Below are positions 1 to 7,273 of a stretch of 41,001 nucleotides of DNA, piece by piece. This DNA is from Chitinophaga pinensis (GTDB lineage Bacteria; Bacteroidota; Bacteroidia; 2-12-FULL-35-15). Each line of letters begins with the position of its first letter. Position 1 is the first letter of the stretch. The stretch covers positions 1 through 41,001 of the forward strand of contig CAMCYR010000026.1 of the NCBI GenBank assembly GCA_945885475.1, in the 5' to 3' direction. Both the position numbers and the translations under genes were made by a program. Below the pieces are notes generated by a model that was not told the DNA's origin, made no database searches, and was given only the letters and a program-made list of their open reading frames with translations.

Positions 1-1
1 T

Positions 2-538
2 GTAGAGATCCGACACAAAGACGATTGCAGCCCTATCGTATTAAATCCTGAAGCATTAAAACCTAAAGCAACATTTGAAGTTATCAATATAGATATTGAC
101 AAAAATGGAATATTGAATTGGTCAACAAAAAAAGAAATGGGTTCTATACCTTTCATTGTTGAACATTACCGTTGGAACAAATGGATTCCTGTAGGGGAAA
201 TTAAAGGGGGCGGTTCAACTGAAAATAATTCATATTCATTTCAAACCACATCCCACTCAGGGGAAAACAAATTCAGAGTAAAACAAAATGGCTATGGCGA
301 TATATCAAAAGTATCCTCCAATGTTGTATACATATGCTCCAAAGGTCAGCCAACATATACGATCGCTAAGAGCGGCAAGGAGATTGAATTTTCTTCTGAA
401 ACAAACTATGAAGTATTTGATGTCTACGGTACCGTTATTAAGCGCGGATTCGGTAACAAACTAGACATTGCAAATCTTGATAAAGGGAGTTATTATTTAT
501 GTTATGATAATATCATGACAGACTTTAAGAAAAAGTAA
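2..538 (+). CDS. C-terminal part of a secreted FN3-type protein (5' end outside window)
   Basis: The reading frame is open from the first complete codon at position 2 to the stop at 536-538, so the gene starts before the window. The internal TTG at 113 is not needed as a start. The visible 178 residues hold a beta-sandwich resembling the FN3-like module of Bacteroidota surface proteins, with NWSTKKE, then IVEHYRWNKW, then HSGENKFRVKQ. The last ~60 residues (FDVYGTVIKRG, NLDKGSYYL, FKKK end) resemble a short T9SS-type C-terminal beta domain. Inference: an exported or cell-surface protein, function unknown. The N-terminal domain that would define its activity is not visible. Confidence 0.75.
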   Translation, partial: VEIRHKDDCSPIVLNPEALKPKATFEVINIDIDKNGILNWSTKKEMGSIPFIVEHYRWNKWIPVGEIKGGGSTENNSYSFQTTSHSGENKFRVKQNGYGDISKVSSNVVYICSKGQPTYTIAKSGKEIEFSSETNYEVFDVYGTVIKRGFGNKLDIANLDKGSYYLCYDNIMTDFKKK

Positions 539-623
539 TTCTCGACTCTTCAACAAACACATTCAATTCACTGATTATCATTGCTGTGGCTACCCATACT
601 GTCAAACCCTCTATTTCATAATA

Positions 624-645
624 GCGGGTTTTATTTTATTCCCGC
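624..645 (+). terminator. Possible weak terminator hairpin
   Basis: GCGGG (624-628) pairs with CCCGC (641-645) around a 12-base AT-rich loop, about 85 bases after the stop of the first gene. A T-rich stretch begins only ~10 bases later, so it is a poor intrinsic terminator. Apart from this hairpin and the aminotransferase terminator, I see nothing in the gene-free stretch 539-841. Confidence 0.3.
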
Positions 646-788
646 CACTCTGAATTATTTCTTTTTCTTTTATTATGCTGACCGTTAACAATATATTTTT
701 ACAACAAAAAGAGTATTTTTTGCAAGTGTTCATCTAGCCCTACCACAGGTTTTAGAAATGCTAAATTAATGATTTTGAGCTAAAAAGC

Positions 789-821
789 AAATCCCACCGG
801 AAAAATATTCCGATGGGATTT
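789..821 (-). terminator. Intrinsic terminator of the aminotransferase gene
   Basis: An inverted repeat of 14 positions with one C/A mismatch (789-802 with 808-821) has a 5-base loop. It lies 20 bases beyond the leftward stop at 842. On the minus strand the stem is followed by GCTTTTTAG. Position, stem length and the T tract fit a rho-independent terminator. Confidence 0.75.
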
Positions 822-841
822 ATTTATTGTCGATTTGAAAA

Positions 842-2041
842 CTATTTTATTCTTCCGGGGTAAACCTTCAAAGCTTTGTCCAAGCAAATCATCGCGTTCA
901 TAAGATCCTCTTTGTTTAATACATACGCTATACGAACTTCGTTCATTCCAGATCCTGGAGTAGAATAAAAGCCCGTTGCAGGAGCAAGCATTACCGTTTG
1001 CCCGACATGATCGAAAGATTCCAATAGCCACTGACAGAATATATCTGAATTATCAATTGGCAAACGGGCAATACAATAGAATGCACCACTTGGTTTCGGA
1101 CAATAAACACCATCCATTTTATTTAGTGCTTCAATCACAAAATCCCTGCGTTCAACGTATTCTTTTTGCACTTTGTCAAAATAGGATTTGGGAGTGTTTA
1201 AAGCTGCTTCAGCACCAATTTGCCCAAAAGTCGGGGGACTTAATCGTGCTTGTGCAAATTTCATTGCAGCGGCCATTACCTCTTTATTTTTAGAGATCAA
1301 CGCCCCGATACGCGCTCCGCAAGCGCTGTATCTTTTAGAAATTGAATCCAACAAAATCACATGATCATCAATACCTTCCAGATGCATCACGGATACATAC
1401 TCTTTACCATCATAACAGAATTCACGGTACACTTCATCGCTCAATAAAAACAGATCGTACTTCATAACCAACTGCTTCAATAGTTCCAACTCTTCACGAG
1501 AGTATAAGTAGCCGGTTGGATTTCCAGGATTACAGATCATGATTCCTTTTGTTTTAGGAGTGATCAGCTTTTCGAATTCAGAGATTGGAGGCAAAGCAAA
1601 ACCCGTTTCTATAAATGATTTTACAGGAACCACTTTTACATCTGCTGCACAAGAGAAACCATTATAATTTGCATAAAAAGGCTCAGGGATAATGATTTCA
1701 TCACCATCATTAAAACAAGTCATCATTGCAATTGCAATCGCTTCAGAACCACCTGTAGTAATAATAATATCATTCTGATCAATATGAATATTAAATGTGC
1801 CATAATATCCCGCCAACTTCTTTCTATAGGATTCGATCCCTGCAGAGTGAGAATATTCCAACACTTTAATATCTGCATTCTTGATCGCACTCAGCATTAC
1901 TTCCGGCGTTTCAATATCCGGCTGACCAATATTTAAATGGTATATTTTACGTCCTCGTTTTTTTGCAACTTCAGCAAAAGGAACAAGTTTACGAATCGGG
2001 GAAGAAGGCATCGCGTTGCCTTTAGATGATACTTTTGGCAT
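842..2041 (-). CDS. PLP-dependent class I/II aminotransferase (AspC/AspB-like)
   Basis: A fold-type I, pyridoxal-phosphate aminotransferase of 399 aa, the normal family length. Visible motifs are NPGNPTG at 171-177, SDEVY at 201-205 (D202 binds the PLP nitrogen in this family), and SISKR at 233-237, where K236 is the expected Schiff-base lysine. R244 follows in ARIG. The N-terminal LNIGQPDIETP is typical of aspartate/aromatic aminotransferase relatives. The amino donor and acceptor cannot be read from these motifs. It is the last gene of a leftward run: the DUF1573 stop at 2101 lies 59 bases upstream, and a terminator follows at 789-821. The ATG at 2041 is the natural start. Confidence 0.9.
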   Translation of the reverse strand: MPKVSSKGNAMPSSPIRKLVPFAEVAKKRGRKIYHLNIGQPDIETPEVMLSAIKNADIKVLEYSHSAGIESYRKKLAGYYGTFNIHIDQNDIIITTGGSEAIAIAMMTCFNDGDEIIIPEPFYANYNGFSCAADVKVVPVKSFIETGFALPPISEFEKLITPKTKGIMICNPGNPTGYLYSREELELLKQLVMKYDLFLLSDEVYREFCYDGKEYVSVMHLEGIDDHVILLDSISKRYSACGARIGALISKNKEVMAAAMKFAQARLSPPTFGQIGAEAALNTPKSYFDKVQKEYVERRDFVIEALNKMDGVYCPKPSGAFYCIARLPIDNSDIFCQWLLESFDHVGQTVMLAPATGFYSTPGSGMNEVRIAYVLNKEDLMNAMICLDKALKVYPGRIK

Positions 2042-2100
2042 TTTTTATGTTTTTAAAAGTGCTCAAAGTTACTATTTACTAATTAAAAGAGGAATAATTT

Positions 2101-2484
2101 TTACTTTTTATTAGGTTTCAGAACGACACCCTTAAAACGTAAGTCGGAGGGAGAATTTGTTGCATTAGAAAATATCTTTATGATCCGATCTTGACGATCA
2201 TATTTTTCATGAGTATCGAATGTAACTTTCAGAAAATATGTTTCACCCGGAAGAATGGCCGTATTTACTTTCTCCATCACCGTGCATCCACAAGCTACTT
2301 CATAATTGGAGATCAGGAGTGGTTCATTGCCTATATTTTTCAATTCATATGAAAGTTTTACGGTATCGCCCTCATGTACAAAACCAAAATTTTGTTTTGT
2401 ATCCATAAATTTTATTTCCTGAGAAAAGGCTGCTATCGTTAGCATTGAAACAATAAAAACAAGTATATATTTAAATCGGTTCAT
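2101..2484 (-). CDS. DUF1573 domain protein, secreted (copy 1)
   Basis: A 127-aa protein with an N-terminal signal peptide (hydrophobic segment ending TIAAFSQ around residue 22) and one DUF1573 domain. The domain shows the family pattern of D/NFG, then GNEPLLIS, then an ACGC cysteine pair, then PGETYFLKVTFDT. DUF1573 is related to ASPM/SPD-2/Hydin immunoglobulin-like folds. Its function in Bacteroidota is not established, and a periplasmic or surface location is inferred from the signal peptide. It is the most divergent of four tandem copies and lies 46 bases downstream of copy 2. Confidence 0.85.
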   Translation of the reverse strand: MNRFKYILVFIVSMLTIAAFSQEIKFMDTKQNFGFVHEGDTVKLSYELKNIGNEPLLISNYEVACGCTVMEKVNTAILPGETYFLKVTFDTHEKYDRQDRIIKIFSNATNSPSDLRFKGVVLKPNKK

Positions 2485-2530
2485 ATTTAAAGATCTAAAA
2501 TAATTCAGAAAAGAGCAACGTGAATTTCAT

Positions 2531-2899
2531 CTATTTAGATTCAACAACTTCACCCTTAATTTTCAAGACAATAGTGGGCCGCTCCGGGTCATTGGAAACA
2601 ACTGTTAATGTTTTTTCAAAACAGCCAACACGATTGGTATCGTAATGCGCAATGACCGAAGCGGATTTTCCGGGCGCTATCGGCTCTGAAGCCCATTTCG
2701 CCACCAAGCATCCGCAGGAAGAATTTACTGCGGTTAAAATAAGCGGTGCGTATCCACTATTCATGAATTTAAATGTTCTTTCCTGATCAGCACCTTTTTC
2801 GATAGTCCCGTAATCGATTACCTCAGTCTCAAACTTGATATTTGGAACAGCATTGCTGGTAACAACCGGGGTTGCTTGCTCGGCATAAGCTATTTGCAT
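2531..2899 (-). pseudogene. DUF1573 domain protein with apparently frameshifted signal peptide (copy 2)
   Basis: The ORF from ATG 2899 encodes 122 aa with a complete DUF1573 domain (EVIDYGTIEKG, FKFMNSGYAPLIL, SSCGC, PIAPGKS, VSNDPERP). It starts in the middle of what should be a signal peptide. In-frame codons just upstream read KTSLICCFLLAMQIAYAEQ, but no start codon is available in that frame. A better ATG at 2943 reads MTHKK and then runs out of frame after the six-base run at 2929-2934. One extra base there would give MTHKKTSLICCFLLAMQIAYA, a convincing signal peptide. This could be a real disruption, a slippage-variable allele or an assembly error. If translated as sequenced, the protein would lack an export signal. 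Confidence 0.7.
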
Positions 2900-3042
2900 T
2901 GCTAATAGGAAACAACATATAAGACTTGTTTTTTATGGGTCATTTTTATTTGTAAACCATTATTTCGATCACTTACATTCCATAATTTTTATGCAAAGGG
3001 TATATAACGACAGCCTAAAAAGCAAGAAACTTTATACAAAAA

Positions 3043-3077
3043 TCAAACCCTTTTGGAAATGAACCAAAAGGGTTTGA
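3043..3077 (-). terminator. Strong intrinsic terminator after DUF1573 copy 3
   Basis: A perfect 14-base inverted repeat (3043-3056 with 3064-3077) has a 7-base loop. On the minus strand it is followed by TTTTTG. It lies 26 bases beyond the stop of the gene at 3103, and so separates copies 3-4 from the downstream copies 1-2 and the aminotransferase. Confidence 0.85.
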
Positions 3078-3102
3078 AATAGATACTAATAAACAAAACA
3101 AA

Positions 3103-3561
3103 TTAGTGCTTTTGCTCTGCAGGAGCTACAGTACCGGCAGGAGTTGCAGGTGTAGGATCTGGCTTTACAACACCTTTAATTTTAATAACTTTTGAAGGTG
3201 TTTCAGCATTAGATGTTAAGGTAACTGTTTTTTCAAATTGCCCAACTCTATCCGTAGCATAATGAACCTTGATAACAGCAGAAGCTCCTGGTTTAATAGG
3301 TTCTTTTGGCCAAACAGGAGTTGTACATCCACAAGATCCAACAGCATTCGAAATAATTAAAGGTTCTTTACCAACATTTGTAAATTTAAATTCACGGTCA
3401 CCGTTTGCATTGTGTTCAATTGTTCCGTAATCCACAACTTCTGACTCAAATTTAAATTTAGCAGCATTGGGGTTTACAGGATTTGGAGTTGTTGTTTCTT
3501 GTGCATTTGCACCAACTGCTACACATAGCATTAAACCGATAGAAAGAATAACTTTTTTCAT
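3103..3561 (-). CDS. DUF1573 domain protein, secreted (copy 3)
   Basis: 152 aa. The signal peptide MKKVILSIGLMLCVAVGANA is followed by Q at the likely cleavage point. The single DUF1573 domain contains EVVDYGTIEH, FKFTNVGKEPLIIS, GSCGC, PIKPGASAVIKVHYAT and FEKTVTLTSNA. A Pro/Thr/Ala-rich tail of about 25 residues ends in EQKH. Copy 4 is 44 bases upstream with no terminator between, so they are probably co-transcribed. The two share sequence closely enough to be recent duplicates. The molecular role is unknown; export to the periplasm or surface is inferred. Confidence 0.85.
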   Translation of the reverse strand: MKKVILSIGLMLCVAVGANAQETTTPNPVNPNAAKFKFESEVVDYGTIEHNANGDREFKFTNVGKEPLIISNAVGSCGCTTPVWPKEPIKPGASAVIKVHYATDRVGQFEKTVTLTSNAETPSKVIKIKGVVKPDPTPATPAGTVAPAEQKH

Positions 3562-3605
3562 TTTTTGTAATTTTTGAGATTTTTATTATTTAATTTAATT
3601 GTTTT

Positions 3606-4082
3606 TTAATGTTTTTCTAAAGGTGTCGCTCCATCATCTTTTTTCCCATTAGCAGGAAACGTTTCTTCAACCGGAGCAGGATCTACTTTCCCTTTGATAG
3701 TTAAAGTTTTTGTTGCTGTTTTTGCGTTAGAAGTAACAGTTACCGTTTTATTGAAATTCCCGGCCCGTTTTGTATCATACGTTACTTTAATTACTTGTGA
3801 TTCACCTGGCTTGATAGGCACATTTTTAGGGTAAGTCGGAACAGTACATCCACACGAACCCTTTGCATCCGTTATAATTAAAGGCTCTTTTCCTGTATTT
3901 TTAAATTTGAATTCGTAAGTACCATTTCCGGCATAATCAATGGTTCCGAAATCATGTGTTTCTTTATCGAATGAAATTTCTGATAAACTTGTTGAAACCG
4001 GCGGAGTTGCATCTTTCTCTTGAGCTGAAGCAGCAAATACCGTTAATAAAATTGATCCAAGTGTGAACGCTAATTTTTTCAT
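3606..4082 (-). CDS. DUF1573 domain protein, secreted (copy 4)
   Basis: 158 aa with signal peptide MKKLAFTLGSILLTVFAASA and one DUF1573 domain (ETHDFGTIDYAGNG, FKFKNTGKEPLIIT, GSCGC, PIKPGESQVIKVTYDT, NKTVTVTSNA). It ends in a charged tail finishing LEKH, parallel to the EQKH end of copy 3. It is the first gene of the leftward DUF1573/aminotransferase block and is divergent from valS across 146 bases. A candidate -7 element lies at 4171-4178. Function unknown. Confidence 0.85.
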   Translation of the reverse strand: MKKLAFTLGSILLTVFAASAQEKDATPPVSTSLSEISFDKETHDFGTIDYAGNGTYEFKFKNTGKEPLIITDAKGSCGCTVPTYPKNVPIKPGESQVIKVTYDTKRAGNFNKTVTVTSNAKTATKTLTIKGKVDPAPVEETFPANGKKDDGATPLEKH

Positions 4083-4170
4083 TTTCTTCTATTGTTTTAA
4101 TCGAGTTTTTTAAGCTTCAATTTTCTTGTCTGATTACATCCAAAACCGTGCCATAATCAAAAAAATAAAG

Positions 4171-4178
4171 CAAAATTA
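4171..4178 (-). promoter_or_regulatory. Candidate -7 element for the DUF1573 block
   Basis: The minus strand reads TAATTTTG, matching the Bacteroidota -7 consensus TAnnTTTG, about 90 bases ahead of the ATG at 4082. No TTG is found at the usual -33 spacing, so the call rests on one element and its position. Confidence 0.35.
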
Positions 4179-4186
4179 ATTTTTAG

Positions 4187-4194
4187 TAGATTTG
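4187..4194 (+). promoter_or_regulatory. Candidate -7 element for valS
   Basis: TAGATTTG matches TAnnTTTG and lies 35 bases before the valS ATG. No TTG is seen 17-23 bases upstream. It is 8 bases from the opposing -7 candidate at 4171-4178, so the two divergent transcripts may start within the same short region. Confidence 0.4.
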
Positions 4195-4228
4195 TCTTCT
4201 TTTAGATTAACGAAGTAAGTAAATTATT

Positions 4229-6865
4229 ATGGAAATTCCTAAAACCTACGACCCAAAAATAACAGAAGACAAATGGTACGCCCATTGGATAAAGCATAAA
4301 TTCTTTACATCCACTCCGGACGATCGTGAGCCTTACACAATAGTTATACCACCTCCAAATGTTACAGGTGTATTACACATGGGGCATATGCTAAACAATA
4401 CGATTCAGGATGTTCTGATCCGAAAAGCCCGTATGCAGGGAAAAAATGCCTGCTGGGTTCCAGGAACTGACCATGCATCAATAGCTACAGAAGCAAAAGT
4501 AGTGGCTTTGCTAGCTGAAAAGGGAATTAAGAAAACCGATCTTTCCAGGGAAGACTTCTTAAAGCATGCCTGGGAATGGAAAGAAAAATATGGTGGCATT
4601 ATTCTTAAGCAACTTGAGAAGCTAGGTGCTTCCTGCGACTGGGATCGCACCCGTTTTACAATGGAAAACGATCTGAGCGAAGCGGTAATCGATGTATTCA
4701 TTGACTTATATAACAAAGGTCAAATCTATAGAGGAGTCAGAATGGTGAACTGGGATCCCCAAGGCTTAACAGCTGTTTCTGACGAAGAAGTAATTCACAA
4801 AGAAGTAAATTCGAAATTATATTACGTTAAATACAAGATAGATGGAAGCGCAGATGACTGGATCACCATTGCGACTACCCGCCCCGAAACAATATTAGGA
4901 GATACGGCAGTTTGTGTTCATCCTGATGACGAGCGATACAAAAATCTGAAAGGAAAGCGCGTGATCATTCCGATGGTAAATCGATCGGTACCAATTATCT
5001 TCGATACCTATATTGACCTTGAGTTCGGAACGGGTGCCTTAAAGGTTACTCCTGCGCACGACATCAATGACTATAATCTGGGTGTAAAACATAATTTGGA
5101 AGTGATTGACACCATTGCGGCAGATGGAAAAATGAGTGCTGCAGCTCAATTTTATATTGGCGAAGATCGTTTTACTGTCCGCAAAAAAATTGCGAAGGAT
5201 CTGGAAGAAATGGGACAGATCGTGAAGATCGAAGATATAAAAAATAAAGTTGGGTACAGTGAGCGGACAAATGCTGTAATCGAACCAAAACTTTCGCTGC
5301 AATGGTTTTTAAAAATGGATACCATTTCAAAACCTGCCTTGGAAAATGTGTTGAACGGAGAGATCAAGATAATTCCAGAAAAGTTTGTCAATACCTACAA
5401 ACATTGGATGGAAAACGTTCACGATTGGTGCATCAGTCGCCAGTTATGGTGGGGACAACAAATTCCCGCATGGTATGATAATAAATCGAATACAGTCGTT
5501 TGTAAAACGAAAGAAGAGGCATTTGAAAAATTAAAATTAAAAAATGCTGATATAAAAATAGAGGATATTAAACAAGATGAGGATGTATTGGATACCTGGT
5601 TCTCTTCCTGGTTGTGGCCGATAAGTGTTTTCGATGGATTTAAAAATCCGGATGGAAAAGACATTAACTATTATTATCCAACGAATGATTTAGTTACTGC
5701 TCCTGAAATTTTATTTTTCTGGGTAGCAAGAATGATCATTGCGGGATATGAATACCGCGGAGCAAAACCCTTTACAAATGTTTATCTGACCGGTATCGTT
5801 CGTGATAAACAAGGTCGTAAAATGAGCAAGTCGCTTGGTAACTCACCTGATCCTATTGAATTGATTGAGAAATACGGAGCGGATGGTGTTCGTGTAGGAA
5901 TGTTATTGTGCTCCCCTGCAGGAAACGATTTACCATTTGACGAAAGCATGTGTGAGCAGGGACGTAACTTCTCAAACAAAATATGGAATGCATTCCGCTT
6001 AATAAATGGTTGGGAAGTCGACAATACGGTCAAACAAACAGAAGGAAATAAAATCGCGGTACAGTGGTTCGATTCAAAATTTAACGAACAGCTTGATCTA
6101 ATCAATGATCTGTATACTAAATACAGAATGAGCGAAGCACTGATGACAACCTATAAATTAGTGTGGGACGATTTCTGTGCATGGTATCTTGAAATGATAA
6201 AACCGGAATTTATTGATGGGAAATCATTGCCAATTGATAAAGAAACATTTGATGCAACAATCAATTTTTTTGAAAGAATATTAAAAGTGCTTCATCCATT
6301 CATGCCTTTTATCACCGAAGAAATATGGCATTTAATTAAAGTACGTGATGAAAAAGAATGCATCATTGTTGCAGAGTGGCCAACGACAAAAACTGAAAAG
6401 ACAGATATCATAAAAGATTTTGAAATTGTGATGGAAGTGATCACGAATATCCGTAACATCCGTAAACAAAAAAATATTTCTCCAAAAGAAAAACTACAGG
6501 TATTTGAAAAAGTAAATCAAGGTGAGATTGTACAAACGTATGACCCGCTTATAATTAAACTTTGTAATTTAAGTAGTTTTGAATATGTGAATCAAAAAGT
6601 GGAAGGTGCATTTTCATTCGTATTGAAACATGCTGAATTTTATGTTCCACTTTCACAGAACATTGATGTAGCTGCCGAATTGGAAAGATTAACAAAAGAC
6701 CTTGATTATAATATAGGGTTCTTAAAATCGGTTCAGGCAAAATTGGCAAATGAAAAATTTGTTGCTAATGCAAAGCCTGAAATGGTAGAAAATGAAAAGA
6801 AAAAACTAGCGGATGCCGCATCTAAAATCAAAGCTATTGAAGAACAGTTGCGTTCTTTAAGATAA
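4229..6865 (+). CDS. valS: Valyl-tRNA synthetase
   Basis: 878 aa, the usual length for bacterial ValRS, a class Ia synthetase that charges tRNA-Val with valine in the cytoplasm. The N-terminus has PPNVTG at 42-47 followed by the HIGH-type motif HMGH at 50-53. The editing (CP1) domain contains TTRPETILGDTAV and GTGALKVTPAHD. DWCISRQLWWGQQIPAW is the conserved catalytic-domain block, and KMSKS is at 531-535. The anticodon-binding domain follows. The last ~65 residues form the charged C-terminal coiled coil typical of ValRS (AAELERLTKDL to the end). The ATG at 4229 gives the standard N-terminus. Key motifs are all intact. Confidence 0.98.
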   Translation: MEIPKTYDPKITEDKWYAHWIKHKFFTSTPDDREPYTIVIPPPNVTGVLHMGHMLNNTIQDVLIRKARMQGKNACWVPGTDHASIATEAKVVALLAEKGIKKTDLSREDFLKHAWEWKEKYGGIILKQLEKLGASCDWDRTRFTMENDLSEAVIDVFIDLYNKGQIYRGVRMVNWDPQGLTAVSDEEVIHKEVNSKLYYVKYKIDGSADDWITIATTRPETILGDTAVCVHPDDERYKNLKGKRVIIPMVNRSVPIIFDTYIDLEFGTGALKVTPAHDINDYNLGVKHNLEVIDTIAADGKMSAAAQFYIGEDRFTVRKKIAKDLEEMGQIVKIEDIKNKVGYSERTNAVIEPKLSLQWFLKMDTISKPALENVLNGEIKIIPEKFVNTYKHWMENVHDWCISRQLWWGQQIPAWYDNKSNTVVCKTKEEAFEKLKLKNADIKIEDIKQDEDVLDTWFSSWLWPISVFDGFKNPDGKDINYYYPTNDLVTAPEILFFWVARMIIAGYEYRGAKPFTNVYLTGIVRDKQGRKMSKSLGNSPDPIELIEKYGADGVRVGMLLCSPAGNDLPFDESMCEQGRNFSNKIWNAFRLINGWEVDNTVKQTEGNKIAVQWFDSKFNEQLDLINDLYTKYRMSEALMTTYKLVWDDFCAWYLEMIKPEFIDGKSLPIDKETFDATINFFERILKVLHPFMPFITEEIWHLIKVRDEKECIIVAEWPTTKTEKTDIIKDFEIVMEVITNIRNIRKQKNISPKEKLQVFEKVNQGEIVQTYDPLIIKLCNLSSFEYVNQKVEGAFSFVLKHAEFYVPLSQNIDVAAELERLTKDLDYNIGFLKSVQAKLANEKFVANAKPEMVENEKKKLADAASKIKAIEEQLRSLR

Positions 6866-6880
6866 AGACCATTTAAATCG

Positions 6881-6888
6881 TACCTTTG
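6881..6888 (+). promoter_or_regulatory. Candidate -7 element for the small gene after valS
   Basis: TACCTTTG fits TAnnTTTG exactly and lies 27 bases before the ATG at 6916, just after the valS stop. No TTG is at the proper distance. It may give the 92-aa gene its own transcript in addition to readthrough from valS. Confidence 0.45.
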
Positions 6889-6915
6889 TTAAACAAATCA
6901 TAAATATAAAAAAAC

Positions 6916-7194
6916 ATGCCAAACCGAAGAGATATTAAGAAAGACATCAACAGTGTTTTAGGAGATGTATTAGAAGAGTGTTATTCAGAGATGTTAAATC
7001 ATCCGGAAACAAATGACGCTAAAATAAATGCAATTATTGACGAAGCGGTTGATCTTGCTGACGATCTTATTGCACGCGTAAACAGTTCTAAAAAATTAAA
7101 AAGCGGCAAAGAAATGAAAACAACTTTTCATACTATTTCAGAAGAATTGCAAGACAAAGCCATTAGTTTCATCGAAAAACTTAATGCGCTTTAA
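6916..7194 (+). CDS. Small conserved helical protein of unknown function
   Basis: 92 aa, no signal peptide, no membrane segment and no cysteine apart from one near residue 22. The sequence looks all-helical and mixed-charge. The N-terminal RRDIKKDINSVLGDVLEEC is followed by an acidic stretch (IDEAVDLADDLIARVN) and a C-terminal helix ending FIEKLNAL. I do not recognise a named domain, although the overall look is that of a conserved Bacteroidota hypothetical protein. It lies 50 bases after valS and is closed by a hairpin terminator at 7222-7253. Nothing in the sequence assigns a reaction. Confidence 0.75.
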   Translation: MPNRRDIKKDINSVLGDVLEECYSEMLNHPETNDAKINAIIDEAVDLADDLIARVNSSKKLKSGKEMKTTFHTISEELQDKAISFIEKLNAL

Positions 7195-7221
7195 AGCTGA
7201 ATCATTCATTCGTATAACATT

Positions 7222-7253
7222 CAAAAGTGTTCCAAGATAATGGAGCACTTTTG
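7222..7253 (+). terminator. Intrinsic terminator after the small gene
   Basis: A 12-base stem with one G-T wobble (7222-7233 with 7242-7253) and an 8-base loop is followed by TTATTTATG. It lies 28 bases past the stop of the 92-aa gene and before the aminopeptidase gene. Confidence 0.75.
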
Positions 7254-7273
7254 TTATTTATGTTCTATCGCAA

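Noticed and set aside
113-115. TTG at 113 as the start of the first gene
   Set aside because: The frame is open back to position 2 and the upstream codons read as continuous protein (IVLNPEALKPKATFEV), so the gene is truncated by the window edge.
976-1293. 105-codon plus-strand ORF opposite the aminotransferase
   Set aside because: It is the mirror of a conserved coding region, without a promoter or domain.
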